Below, in pieces: positions 30,200 through 38,434 of a stretch of DNA of 64,000 nt. The stretch's first letter is position 1. Each line of letters opens with the position of its first letter. Below the pieces are notes generated by a model. The model made no database searches, had not been told where the DNA came from, and saw only the letters and a list, made by a program, of their open reading frames with translations. The position numbers were made by a program, and so were the translations under genes. The stretch is from Amycolatopsis solani (GTDB lineage Bacteria > Actinomycetota > Actinomycetes > Mycobacteriales > Pseudonocardiaceae), in the NCBI RefSeq assembly GCF_033441515.1, contig NZ_JAWQJT010000003.1, forward strand, positions 1,736,001 through 1,800,000, written 5' to 3'.

Positions 30200-30906
30200 G
30201 CCCTCTCCTCGGTCGCTTCGACGAGCGCGGCGAACAGCCGGACGTCGTCGCTGTCCTGCTCGGGGTGCCACTGGACGCCCAGGGTGAACTCCCCCGGCAC
30301 CTCGGCGGCTTCGATCGTGCCGTCGGCGGCCCAGCCGACCGGTTCCAGGCCGGCGCCGAGCCGGTCGATCGCCTGGTGGTGGTAGCAGAGCGTCTTGGTC
30401 TCGGGCCCGAGGATCGCCGCCGCCCGGCTCCCCTCGGCGAGGGTGACGGTGCCCCGGCCGAACGTCGCGGGCGCGGGCTGGTGCTCGGCGGTCCCCGCCG
30501 CTTCCGGCAGGTGCTGGACCAGGGTGCCGCCGAGGGCGACACTCATCACCTGCAGGCCGCGGCACACGCCGAGCACGGGCTTGCCCGCCCTGCGCGCGGC
30601 GTCGAACAGCCCGAACTCGAAGGCGTCGCGGTCCGGCCGGGTGTAGGTCGTCGGGTGCTTTTCCTGGCCGTAGCGCGCCGGCTCGACGTCGGCGCCGCCG
30701 GTGAGCACCAGCCCGTCCACAGTGGACACCAGTCGCTCGTGCGCGTCGGAGACCGGGGGTAGCAGCACCGGGATGCCGCCGGCCGCGACGACGCAGTCGA
30801 CGTAGACCCGGTGCAGCAGCGCGGCTTCGGTCTCCCAGACCAGGAACTTCGCGGGTTCGAGGTAGCTGGTGAGGCCGATGACCGGTTTAGAGGCGTTCGA
30901 AGCCAC
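30196..30906 (-). CDS. Gamma-glutamyl-gamma-aminobutyrate hydrolase-type class I amidotransferase (PuuD-like)
   Basis: A 236-residue peptidase C26 enzyme that hydrolyses gamma-glutamyl amide bonds of glutamylated amines. The nucleophile is C115 in VLGVCRGLQVM and the histidine/glutamate pair lies in GVQWHPEQ. The family start KPVIGLTSYLEPAKFLVW is evident. The GTG at 30906 overlaps the ligase gene by 20 bases, with GGGAGC upstream. It restores glutamate after the glutamylated intermediate is oxidised. Confidence 0.92.
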   Translation of the reverse strand: MASNASKPVIGLTSYLEPAKFLVWETEAALLHRVYVDCVVAAGGIPVLLPPVSDAHERLVSTVDGLVLTGGADVEPARYGQEKHPTTYTRPDRDAFEFGLFDAARRAGKPVLGVCRGLQVMSVALGGTLVQHLPEAAGTAEHQPAPATFGRGTVTLAEGSRAAAILGPETKTLCYHHQAIDRLGAGLEPVGWAADGTIEAAEVPGEFTLGVQWHPEQDSDDVRLFAALVEATEERA

Positions 30907-32251
30907 GGACGAGCTCCCAGTCGGTGACGGCGGCGTTGTAGGCGTCCACCTCGATCTTCGCCGCGTTCAGGTAGTGCTCGACGACGTCCTCGCCGAACGC
31001 TTCGCGCGCCAGGTCGCTGCCCGCCAGGGCCGCGGCGGCCTCGGGCAGCGTCGTCGGGACGGTGCCGCGGTCGGAGTTGTAGGCATTGCCGACGAACGGT
31101 TCTTCGAGCTCCAGCTCGTTCTCGATGCCGTGGAGGCCCGCGGCGATCAGCGCGGCGACGGCCAGGTACGGGTTGACGTCCCCGCCCGGCACCCGGTTCT
31201 CGACGCGCAGCGATTCGCCGTGCCCGACGACGCGCAGCGCGCAGGTCCGGTTGTCGGTGCCCCAGGCGATCGCGGTCGGCGCGAAGCTGCCCGGCACGAA
31301 CCGCTTGTAGGAGTTGATGTTCGGCGCGAAGAAGTACGTCAGCTCGTGCAGCGCGGCGAGCTGGCCGGCGAGGAAGTGCTCCATCAGCTTCGAGAAGCCG
31401 TGCTCTCCGTCCCCCGCCAGGACGGCGCGGCCCTCGGTCGAGCGCAGGCTGATGTGGATGTGGCAGGAGTTGCCCTCGCGCTCGTTGTACTTCGCCATGA
31501 AGGTGAGGCTCTTGCCCTCCTGCGCGGCGATCTCCTTGGCGCCGTTCTTGTAGACGCTGTGGTTGTCGCAGGTGCTCAACGCGTCGGTGTAGCGGAAGGC
31601 GATCTCCTGCTGGCCGGGGTTGCACTCGCCCTTCGCGGACTCCGGGTAGAGCCCGGCGCCGGCCATGTCGTTGCGGATGCGGCGCAGCAGCGGCTCCAGG
31701 CGCGCGGTGCCGAGCATCGAATAGTCCACGTTGTACTGGTTGGCGGGCTTGAGCCGCTGGTAGCGCTTGTCCCACGCGGCTTCGTAGCTGTCGTCGAAGA
31801 CGATGAACTCGAGTTCGGTGCCGACGAAGGCGGCGAGCCCGCGCTCGGCGAGCCGGTCGAGCTGACGGCGCAGGATCTGCCGCGGCGACACGGCGACCGG
31901 CCCGCCCTGCACGCGCTCGACGTCGGCGAGCACCAGCGCGGTGCCTTCCTGCCACGGGACCTCGCGCAGGGTTTCGAGGTCGGGGCGCAGCACGAAGTCG
32001 CCGTAGCCGCTCTCCCACGACGAGAGCGCGTAGCCGTCGACGGTGTTCATGTCGACGTCGACGGCGAGGAGGTAGTTGCAGGCCTCGGTGGCGTGCGCGA
32101 CGACCTCGTCGAGGAAGTACTCCGCCGAGCAGCGCTTGCCCTGCAGCCGTCCCTGCATGTCCGTGAGCGCGACGAGCACGGTGTCGATCGTGCCCGCGTC
32201 CACGCGCGCGCGGAGTTCGTCGAGCGTGAGCATGCCTCGTCTGCGTGCCAT
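30887..32251 (-). CDS. Glutamine synthetase-like gamma-glutamyl-amine ligase (PuuA/GlnA4 type)
   Basis: A 454-residue type I glutamine-synthetase fold enzyme. It probably ligates glutamate to a polyamine or ethanolamine rather than ammonia. Segments seen are FVGTELEFIVFDD, ECNPGQQEIAF, SLTFMAKYNEREGNSCHIHI and RVENRVPGGDVNPYLA. The adjacent hydrolase, aldehyde dehydrogenase and SDR argue against a housekeeping GlnA. Streptomyces GlnA3 and GlnA4 act on polyamines and ethanolamine; I cannot tell which applies. I chose the ATG at 32251 (MARRRGMLTL); the frame extends to 32329. Confidence 0.88.
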   Translation of the reverse strand: MARRRGMLTLDELRARVDAGTIDTVLVALTDMQGRLQGKRCSAEYFLDEVVAHATEACNYLLAVDVDMNTVDGYALSSWESGYGDFVLRPDLETLREVPWQEGTALVLADVERVQGGPVAVSPRQILRRQLDRLAERGLAAFVGTELEFIVFDDSYEAAWDKRYQRLKPANQYNVDYSMLGTARLEPLLRRIRNDMAGAGLYPESAKGECNPGQQEIAFRYTDALSTCDNHSVYKNGAKEIAAQEGKSLTFMAKYNEREGNSCHIHISLRSTEGRAVLAGDGEHGFSKLMEHFLAGQLAALHELTYFFAPNINSYKRFVPGSFAPTAIAWGTDNRTCALRVVGHGESLRVENRVPGGDVNPYLAVAALIAAGLHGIENELELEEPFVGNAYNSDRGTVPTTLPEAAAALAGSDLAREAFGEDVVEHYLNAAKIEVDAYNAAVTDWELVRGFERL

Positions 32252-32260
32252 CGGTCGCCC

Positions 32261-32284
32261 CAAAGGTTTGGTATGAATCCTTTG
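32261..32284. promoter_or_regulatory. Operator candidate for the amine-catabolic operon
   Basis: CAAAGG and CCTTTG flank an AT-rich centre in a 24-bp palindrome, ten bases upstream of the ligase ATG. A partial second match (CAAAGGTATTTTCTTG) lies near 32326-32341. The position suits repression. Confidence 0.5.
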
Positions 32285-32462
32285 CCGGTTCTTCCTACCC
32301 GGTGAGCTCCGGCGGGTCAACCGGAACAAAGGTATTTTCTTGAGCCATTGACGTGGGCGCCGGTTTGTCCGTGATGCCCGGCTGAGAAGAGTCTGTGAAT
32401 TCGTGCCGGCGGGAGGAAACGGGGATACTCACACGTTGTACGGGGCAAGAGAGGTGAGATCG

Positions 32463-32987
32463 ATGACCACAGCATTCACGCAGCAAGGCACGATCGGACA
32501 GCAGCAGGCGCGGCCCCAGCTGCCGACCCTGCCCACCGGCTGGCCGATCGGTTCGTACGAGTCCTACGAGCAGGCGCAGCGCGCGGTCGACCACCTCGCG
32601 GGCGCGGACTTCCCGGTCACCGACGTCACGATCGTGGGCGTCGAGCCGATGCTCGTCGAGCGCATCGCGGGCAAGATGTCGTGGGGCAAGGTCCTCGGCA
32701 GCGCGGCGACGTCCGGAGCGATGTTCGGCCTGTTCCTCGGCCTGGTCCTGAGCCTGCTGAACCCGGGCGCGGGCCTGGTCCCGATCGTCATCGGCCTTGT
32801 CGCGGGCCTCGGGTTCAACCTGCTGTTCGGCGCGTTGGGTTACGCGGTGAACCGGAACAAGCGCGGGTTCGTCTCGCAGAGCCAGCTGGTGGCGCGCCGG
32901 TACGACGTGCTGTCCCAGCCGCGCAACGCCGAGAAGGGCCGCGCCCTGCTGGCCGACCTGGCGGCGCGCAGCGCGTTCGGTCACTGA
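32463..32987 (+). CDS. General stress protein 17M-like (YflT) domain membrane-associated protein
   Basis: A 174-residue protein. A glutamine/proline-rich start is followed by a YflT-like alpha/beta domain (GSYESYEQAQRAVDHLAGAD and VTDVTIVGVEPM), then a glycine-rich hydrophobic hairpin of two membrane helices (FGLFLGLVLSLLNPGAGLVP and IVIGLVAGLGFNLLFGALG) and a basic C-terminal tail. ATG at 32463 behind GAGAGGTGAGA. It is divergent from the amine operon and followed by a strong terminator. A stress role is a family-level guess; the molecular function is unknown. Confidence 0.8.
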   Translation: MTTAFTQQGTIGQQQARPQLPTLPTGWPIGSYESYEQAQRAVDHLAGADFPVTDVTIVGVEPMLVERIAGKMSWGKVLGSAATSGAMFGLFLGLVLSLLNPGAGLVPIVIGLVAGLGFNLLFGALGYAVNRNKRGFVSQSQLVARRYDVLSQPRNAEKGRALLADLAARSAFGH

Positions 32988-33024
32988 CGCCGCTGAGCCG
33001 CTGATTCGCTGATTCGCTGAAGAT

Positions 33025-33060
33025 CGAAGGCCGCTTCCGGAGCCCCGGAGGCGGCCTTCG
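33025..33060 (+). terminator. Factor-independent terminator
   Basis: CGAAGGCCGC pairs perfectly with GCGGCCTTCG, and inner pairs CCGG/CCGG extend the stem. It sits 38 bases after the stress-protein stop, preceded by a short GCTGATTC tandem repeat (32998-33019). Confidence 0.8.
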
Positions 33061-33270
33061 TGCTGCCCGGCGCCCGGTGGGTCTCGCGCGCTGGGTGTTC
33101 GCCGGGCCCGCCCGAGTGGGTGTGGTCCGCCGCCCGGCGGTTGCGCCGGCGCCCCGAGACGGCCTCGTGCTGTCCACACCAGGGCCGTCGCGCGCCGGTC
33201 GGGAGGTCGCCGCCGAGCCGGTCACCCGGAACTGTCGGTGCCCGCCGGTAGCGTGGAAAACGGGGGCTGC

Positions 33271-34218
33271 TCAGGTCCCCGACGACACCGCCGTGTCCGG
33301 CGCCACCGCAGGATCCGGTGTCCCGGCCGGCCGTCCCGCCCTCAGCAGGTCGCCCCACCGGGCCCGGTCGTAACTCGCCGCCGGGGTGTCCGCCAGGAAC
33401 TCGCGCAGGACCTCCGCGAACCGCTCGGGATCCGATCGGTGCGGGAAGTGCCCGGCCCCCTCGAACAGCACCAGCCGGCTGCCCGGCATCGCCCGGTGTG
33501 CGCGCAGGGCGTGGCCGCTCGGCACCACCCGGTCGGCCGTCCCCCACACGAGCAGCGTCGGGATGCCCTCGGTCAGGTAGCAGCGGTCCAGCATGTTGAC
33601 CACCTGCCCACGCCAGTCGACGACCGAGCGCAGCGTCCGCAGGAACGCCGACCGCGTGCCCGGCTCGACCAGGCGGAGGTAGCGCGCGACGACGTAGTCG
33701 AGGTCCTCGGAGATCCGCAGCAGCTCGGCGAGCCCGCGCAGCACCGGCAACGCCGGCCGCGCGCCCAGCAGGGGCAGCACCAGCCCCGCGCCCGGCGCCG
33801 CCGCCAGGCGCAGCAGGGGGTGGACGCTCGCGCCGACGCCGCCCGAGCCGACCAGCACCAGGCGTTCGCAGCGTTCCGGGAACTGGTAGGCGAACTGCAT
33901 CGCGACGCCGCCGCCGAGGGAGTGCCCGACCACCGTCACGCGGTCGACGTCGAGCGTCGTCAGCAGGTCGCGCATGCCGCACGCGTACGCCGCGACCGAG
34001 TAGTCCGCGCGCGGTTTCGCCGAGAAGCCGTGGCCGAGCAGGTCGGGCGCGATGACCGTGAAGTCGTCGGCCAGCGCCGTCAGCAGTCCCAGCCACGTCG
34101 ACGAGTCGTCGCCGATCCCGTGCAGGAACAGCACCGCCGGGCCGCGCCCGGCCATCCGGTAGGCACGCTCGTACCCGTGGACCACCCGGGTCCGCGGGGC
34201 GAAGGCGTCCGAGAGCAC
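33271..34218 (-). CDS. Alpha/beta-fold hydrolase
   Basis: A 315-residue hydrolase. The oxyanion region is VLFLHGIGDDSSTWLGL, the nucleophile elbow VVGHSLGGGVAMQFAY, the acid lies in LLVWGTADRVVPSGHAL and the histidine in FEGAGHFPHRSDPERF. A complete Ser-Asp-His triad is therefore visible. It starts at the GTG 34218. The proline/alanine-rich tail (RPAGTPDPAVAPDTAV) is probably disordered. No signal peptide, so cytosolic. The 210 bases between the upstream terminator and its stop contain no gene. Substrate unknown. Confidence 0.85.
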   Translation of the reverse strand: MLSDAFAPRTRVVHGYERAYRMAGRGPAVLFLHGIGDDSSTWLGLLTALADDFTVIAPDLLGHGFSAKPRADYSVAAYACGMRDLLTTLDVDRVTVVGHSLGGGVAMQFAYQFPERCERLVLVGSGGVGASVHPLLRLAAAPGAGLVLPLLGARPALPVLRGLAELLRISEDLDYVVARYLRLVEPGTRSAFLRTLRSVVDWRGQVVNMLDRCYLTEGIPTLLVWGTADRVVPSGHALRAHRAMPGSRLVLFEGAGHFPHRSDPERFAEVLREFLADTPAASYDRARWGDLLRAGRPAGTPDPAVAPDTAVSSGT

Positions 34219-34276
34219 CCGCCCAGTCCAGCACGCCCGAGGTACGCGGGAAGTTTCCGGCGCGTTCGGATCGGGT

Positions 34277-34316
34277 GAACGCCGGGAGCGGGCCCCGACC
34301 CGTGCTCCCGGCGTTC
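34277..34316 (-). terminator. Terminator downstream of the HAAS-domain gene
   Basis: GAACGCCGGGAGC and its perfect complement (13 bp) enclose a 14-base loop that can itself pair (GGG/CCC). It starts eight bases after the HAAS gene's TAA on the minus strand. Confidence 0.75.
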
Positions 34317-34324
34317 GTTCCCCC

Positions 34325-35542
34325 TTACTTCGTCGGCGTCGGCGTGGCCGGCGCGGACGAAGAAATGGTGGGCGGCGACGGCGGGACCGTCACCTTCGGG
34401 ATGGCGGCGCTGAACGGCACCCCGGCGTTCTCGCGGCAGGCGGAGCGATATCCGTTGTAGCCGTTGTAGTTGCCTTCGCTGTCGGTCACGCCCTGCTCGA
34501 TCTTCGGCCGCGGGAACCGGTTGTCCTCGCCGATCTTCTGCTTGGTGCCGCTCGAGCGTTCGCAGCCGTAGCGGGTCAGCGCGAGCGGGCGGCCCTGCTC
34601 GTCGTAGAGGTAGACCTCGGTGAGCGGCTTGCCCTCGGCGTCGAACGCGTAGACGTTCTCCACCTCCTGGCCGCCGTAGGTGAGCTGCTCGTTGCCGTAG
34701 CGGTCGGACGACGAGGGGTAGTACGACGCCGACTGCGACGGGGAGTACCGGTTCGAGATGAGGTCGACCGCGGCCCCGAACCCGCCGAGCGCGCCGCCGA
34801 CGACGAACGCCGAGACCGGCACGGCCAGCCACAGCAGCCGCCGGTCGCCGCGCACCCGCGGGCCGGCCCAGACGATCGCGGCCCCGGCCACCAGCAGGAA
34901 CGGCAGCAGCAGCACCGCGCTCCGCTGCCGCATCATCAGCAGGACGCCGAAGCCGAGCAGCACCACGGCGCACAGCACCCACCACGCCGGCTTCATCGAG
35001 CCCAGCCAGCGCAGCACCTTCCCGGTGTCGTCCTGCTCGCGCCCCTTCGCCAGCGCGCCCCGAAGCCAGCCGACCTCCGGCAGCGCCAGCACCGGCTCGA
35101 CCCCGCCGCGCAGCAGCAGCGCGAGGCTGATCAGGAACACCGGCAGGAACAACAGCATCCCCAGGAGCACGTCGGGGTCGACGCTGATCGCGGCGCCGAA
35201 CGCCAGCAGCGCGAGCCCGATCGCGCAGAGCACCAGGCCCCACAACGCGATCCGCGGCTTCGCCAGGCTGGGCGCGGCCGCCGTCGCGAGCACCTGCGTC
35301 GCGCCCTCCCCCGCCGGCGGGTACCCGCCGGACGCGCGCAGCTCGGCGGCGTAGCTCTCGGGCGTCCCGAGCCGTTCGATCAGCGCCTCGACGCGGGCGC
35401 TCTCCCCGAGTTCGGCCTCCAGCTCCGCCAGGTGCGGGCGGACGTCCTCGAGGATCTCTTCGATCTCGCTCGCGGGCAGGTCGGCGAGCGCGGTGCGGAC
35501 CCGCGCCAGATACACCCGCACGGCGGTCGGCTTCTCGCTCAT
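34325..35542 (-). CDS. HAAS-domain membrane protein, partner of PadR regulator
   Basis: A 405-residue protein. The N-terminal HAAS-type helical domain (VYLARVRTALADLPASEIEE and LEDVRPHLAELEAELG) is followed by about six membrane segments (residues 95-260) and an extracytoplasmic domain with YAFDAEGKPLTEVYLYDEQG and YNGYNGYRSACRENAG. It ends in a proline/serine/threonine tail. HAAS proteins typically pair with PadR regulators; here the PadR stop overlaps this start by four bases (ATGA). Probably an envelope sensor or sporulation-type membrane protein; mechanism unknown. Confidence 0.8.
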   Translation of the reverse strand: MSEKPTAVRVYLARVRTALADLPASEIEEILEDVRPHLAELEAELGESARVEALIERLGTPESYAAELRASGGYPPAGEGATQVLATAAAPSLAKPRIALWGLVLCAIGLALLAFGAAISVDPDVLLGMLLFLPVFLISLALLLRGGVEPVLALPEVGWLRGALAKGREQDDTGKVLRWLGSMKPAWWVLCAVVLLGFGVLLMMRQRSAVLLLPFLLVAGAAIVWAGPRVRGDRRLLWLAVPVSAFVVGGALGGFGAAVDLISNRYSPSQSASYYPSSSDRYGNEQLTYGGQEVENVYAFDAEGKPLTEVYLYDEQGRPLALTRYGCERSSGTKQKIGEDNRFPRPKIEQGVTDSEGNYNGYNGYRSACRENAGVPFSAAIPKVTVPPSPPTISSSAPATPTPTK

Positions 35543-35862
35543 GCTGCCTCTCCCAAAAGCACGTTCATCGTCACGGCGAAGCTCTGCCAGGTCTTGCCCG
35601 ACTCCGCGAGCCGGACCCGGCCCGGCTCGTTCAGGCTGTAGTACTTGCGGTGCGGGCCCTCTTCACTGGGCACCACGTACGAAGTGAGCAGGCCGGCCTT
35701 GTACAGCCTGCGCAGCGTCCCGTACACCGACGCGTCCCCCACTTCGTCCAGGCCCGCGGCCCGGAGTCTTCGCAGGACGTCGTACCCGTAGCCGTCTTCC
35801 TCGCGGAGCACCGCCAGGACGGCGAGGTCGAGCACCCCTTTGAGCAGCTGACTGATCTCCAC
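35539..35862 (-). CDS. PadR-family transcriptional regulator
   Basis: A 107-residue PadR winged helix. The start is the GTG at 35862 (MEISQLLKGVLDLAVLAVL) with GGAGGGTGCA upstream; the longer frame to 35931 is not family-like. The recognition region is DGYGYDVLRRLRAAG and the wing ASVYGTLRRLYKAGLLTSY, followed by RKYYSLNEPGRVRLAE. It heads a two-gene operon with the HAAS membrane protein. A TTGCGCA-TGCGCAA palindrome lies 39 bases upstream. Confidence 0.9.
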   Translation of the reverse strand: MEISQLLKGVLDLAVLAVLREEDGYGYDVLRRLRAAGLDEVGDASVYGTLRRLYKAGLLTSYVVPSEEGPHRKYYSLNEPGRVRLAESGKTWQSFAVTMNVLLGEAA

Positions 35863-35900
35863 TGCACCCTCCAGTCTTACGCTTGGGAAGGTACCACGCA

Positions 35901-35918
35901 TTGCGCAGTAGTGCGCAA
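35901..35918. promoter_or_regulatory. 18-bp palindrome between padR-like and lactonase-like genes
   Basis: TTGCGCA and TGCGCAA are perfect 7-bp arms around GTAG in the 134-base divergent intergenic region. It could be the PadR operator or serve both genes. Confidence 0.5.
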
Positions 35919-35996
35919 GGCGGAGGGCCATCCGGGCGTGTCAGCCGCTTGCCGGCCTCCACGCTTATCGTGGGATTTCAGCCGAAGGGGGTACCG

Positions 35997-36893
35997 ATGG
36001 ATCTGATCAAGACCGAGTTCGAGGTGCTGGACGAGCGGTTCGAGCGCGTCAACGGCGACGAGTGGACGCAGCGCCTGCACACCGGCTGCCGCTGGACCGA
36101 GGGGCCGGCGTACTTCCCGGCCGGGCGCTACCTGGTGTTCAGCGACATCCCCAACGACCGCACCCTGCGCTGGGACGAGACCACGGGCCGGGTCGGGGTC
36201 TTCCGGCAGCCGTCCAACTACGCGAACGGGCACACCGTCGACCGCCACGGAAGGCTGATCAGCTGCGAGCAGGGCCTTCGCCGCGTGACGCGCACGGAGC
36301 ACGACGGCTCGATCACGGTGCTGGCGGCGGAGTTCGAGGGGAAGCGGCTGAACAGCCCGAACGACGTCGTCGAGCACTCGGACGGGTCAATCTGGTTCAC
36401 CGATCCGAGTTACGGCATCGACAGCGACTACGAGGGGTACCAGGCGGAGAGCGAAATCGGCGGCTGCCACGTGTACCGCGTGGCCCCGTCGGGCGAGGTC
36501 CGGATCGTCGCGGACGACTTCTCGCGCCCGAACGGGCTGGCGTTTTCGGCGGACGAATCGCTGTTGTACATCGCGGACACCCGCCAGGATCCCAGTCACC
36601 TCAGGGTGTTCTCGGTCCGCGACAACGGAACGCTGACCGGCGGCGAGATCTTCGCGACCAGCGACAGCGGCGGCTTCGACGGCGTGCGCCTCGACGCCGA
36701 CGGCCGCGTCTGGGCGGCCGCGCACGACGGCCTGCACTGCTTCGACCCGGACGGTACGCGGATCGGCAAACTGCGGATCCCGGAGATCTGCTCGAACCTG
36801 ACGTTCGGCGGCGCACGGGGGAACGAGCTGTTCATCACGGCGTCGAGCTCGGTGTACACGCTGAGGGTGACGGTCAAGGGGGCCCGTCGCTGA
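35997..36893 (+). CDS. SMP-30/gluconolactonase family protein
   Basis: A 298-residue six-bladed propeller lactonase. Metal-ligand positions are visible in RWTEGPAYFPAGRY (Glu), LNSPNDVVEHSDGSIWFTDP (Asn) and YIADTRQD (Asp). The ATG at 35997 follows GAAGGGGGTACCG. Members hydrolyse sugar lactones such as gluconolactone. There is no signal peptide. It lies alone between the PadR operon and the VOC gene. Confidence 0.9.
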   Translation: MDLIKTEFEVLDERFERVNGDEWTQRLHTGCRWTEGPAYFPAGRYLVFSDIPNDRTLRWDETTGRVGVFRQPSNYANGHTVDRHGRLISCEQGLRRVTRTEHDGSITVLAAEFEGKRLNSPNDVVEHSDGSIWFTDPSYGIDSDYEGYQAESEIGGCHVYRVAPSGEVRIVADDFSRPNGLAFSADESLLYIADTRQDPSHLRVFSVRDNGTLTGGEIFATSDSGGFDGVRLDADGRVWAAAHDGLHCFDPDGTRIGKLRIPEICSNLTFGGARGNELFITASSSVYTLRVTVKGARR

Positions 36894-36935
36894 TCCGGAC
36901 AGGTTGTGCCCGGTATTCCGGATAGCTTCGCGATC

Positions 36936-37397
36936 ATGACAACGAACACCGTCCAGCTGGCCTCCGTCCGCGTGATCACCGACGACCTACCGCGCCTCGT
37001 CCGTTTCTACGAGGTCCTCACCGGCGCCACCCCGCAGTACCTGACCGACGACTTCGTCGAGCTCGTGACACCGTCCGCGACGTTCGCGCTCAGCGCGCCG
37101 GAGCGGGTCGCTTTCATCACGGACAACCCACCGCGGGCGGGCGCCAACCGCACCTCCATCGTCGAGTTCGTCGTGGCGGACGTCGAATCCCTGCTCGCCC
37201 GGATGAAGACCGAACTCGGCGATGACCTCGACGTCGTGCAGGCGCCGACGTTGATGCCCTGGGGCAACCTGTCCGTGCTGATCCGCGACCCCGAAGGGTC
37301 ACTCGTCAACCTCTACACGCCGGTCACCCCGCAGGCGCAGCAACTGCAGCAGAACCGGACACCCAAGATGCCGCCGCCCGCCGGCGAGGAGTCCTAG
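36936..37397 (+). CDS. VOC (glyoxalase/dioxygenase fold) family protein
   Basis: A 153-residue vicinal-oxygen-chelate protein. The first beta-alpha-beta-beta-beta module starts VQLASVRVITDDLPRLVRFY and the second contains SIVEFVVADVESLLARMKTE and LSVLIRDPEGSLVNLYTP, with the terminal acidic metal position. It may be a resistance or isomerase-type enzyme; the substrate is unknown. No strong ribosome site precedes the ATG. Its stop overlaps the WYL regulator's stop by four bases in convergent orientation. Confidence 0.82.
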   Translation: MTTNTVQLASVRVITDDLPRLVRFYEVLTGATPQYLTDDFVELVTPSATFALSAPERVAFITDNPPRAGANRTSIVEFVVADVESLLARMKTELGDDLDVVQAPTLMPWGNLSVLIRDPEGSLVNLYTPVTPQAQQLQQNRTPKMPPPAGEES

Positions 37398-38389
37398 CCT
37401 GGGTCGCCGCCGGGATCGACGGCCGCGATCAGCTTCTGTCTCAGCGCGGCCACGACCTCGTGCAGCGCTTCGGGTTCCTCGATGACGAACGGCCGATCGA
37501 GAGCGGCCAATCTTCCCGCGACCCATTCCAGCCGTTCCGCACGGACGAAAATCCTCAGCCAGTGACCCTCTCCGGCGACGCCGGCCACCGGTTCGACCGA
37601 CGCCAGCGTCTCCGGGAACAACGCTCGCACCTGCGGTGCGTCCGCGTCGACGAGCACCGACACCTCATGTCGCCCGGGACCCGGCGCGAGCGGGCCCACC
37701 ACCCGCCGCACCGGGTTCAGGTCGTCCGGCACTTCGAACGTGCCCTCCAGCAGGCGCAGGCCGGCGATGCGGTCCAGGCGGAACGTCCGCTCCGCCCGGC
37801 GCCCGACGTCGTGGCCGGTGAGGTAGAGCAGCCCGTGCAGAGCGACGATGCCGTGCGGGTGAACGGTGCGTGACCGTGCCCGTCCGTCCCGCGGCAGGTA
37901 GTCGAAGGCGATCGGACGCCGGTCCCTCGCAGCCTGCGCCAGTCCGAGAAGCACTCTCGCGCTTGCCTCCTCACCGCCCGCGGTGCGCTCGCCGGTGAAG
38001 TTCACGGTTTCGACCACCGCGTCGATCTGCCGGGCCAGGGCCGGGGGCAGTACCCGGCGCACCTTCGAGGTGGCGGCCTCCACGTCACCGATCGAGGCCG
38101 GACCGGACCCCGGCCGTCCCGTCAGCAGCAGCCCCCAGACGACCGCCAGTGCTTCCTCGTCGGTGAGCATCAGCGGAGGCATCCGGTAGTGGCGCGCCAG
38201 CCGGTAACCGCCGTAGCGACCACGCGCGGAATCCACCGGAATGCCGAGGTCGCGCAGGTGCTCCACGTAACGGCGCACCGTGCGCCCGTCCACGTTCAGC
38301 CGCTCGGCCAGCTCAGCAGCGGTACGGGTGCCACCGGACTGCAGCAACTCGAGCAACGTCAGCACCCGAGCCGTCGGCCGTGCCACCAT
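37394..38389 (-). CDS. WYL-domain transcriptional regulator (YafY/DeoR-like HTH)
   Basis: A 331-residue regulator. The N-terminal HTH is RVLTLLELLQSGGTRTAAEL and LNVDGRTVRRYVEHLRDLGI. A WYL domain follows (RPIAFDYLPRDGRARSRTV and HGIVALHGLLYLTGHDVG), then a C-terminal wing (LEWVAGRLAALDRPFVIEE). I start at the ATG 38389; the frame extends to 38431. WYL proteins bind nucleic acid or nucleotide ligands and often control nearby genes. The convergent VOC gene is the nearest candidate, but this is weak. Confidence 0.88.
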   Translation of the reverse strand: MVARPTARVLTLLELLQSGGTRTAAELAERLNVDGRTVRRYVEHLRDLGIPVDSARGRYGGYRLARHYRMPPLMLTDEEALAVVWGLLLTGRPGSGPASIGDVEAATSKVRRVLPPALARQIDAVVETVNFTGERTAGGEEASARVLLGLAQAARDRRPIAFDYLPRDGRARSRTVHPHGIVALHGLLYLTGHDVGRRAERTFRLDRIAGLRLLEGTFEVPDDLNPVRRVVGPLAPGPGRHEVSVLVDADAPQVRALFPETLASVEPVAGVAGEGHWLRIFVRAERLEWVAGRLAALDRPFVIEEPEALHEVVAALRQKLIAAVDPGGDPG

Positions 38390-38434
38390 TCGCCCATTCT
38401 CGGCCCGAGGGGCCGGATGACGAGGAGACACGCC

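Noticed and set aside
30887..32251. Housekeeping glutamine synthetase (glnA1)
   Set aside because: Gene context and overlapping amine-catabolic genes favour a gamma-glutamyl-amine ligase instead.
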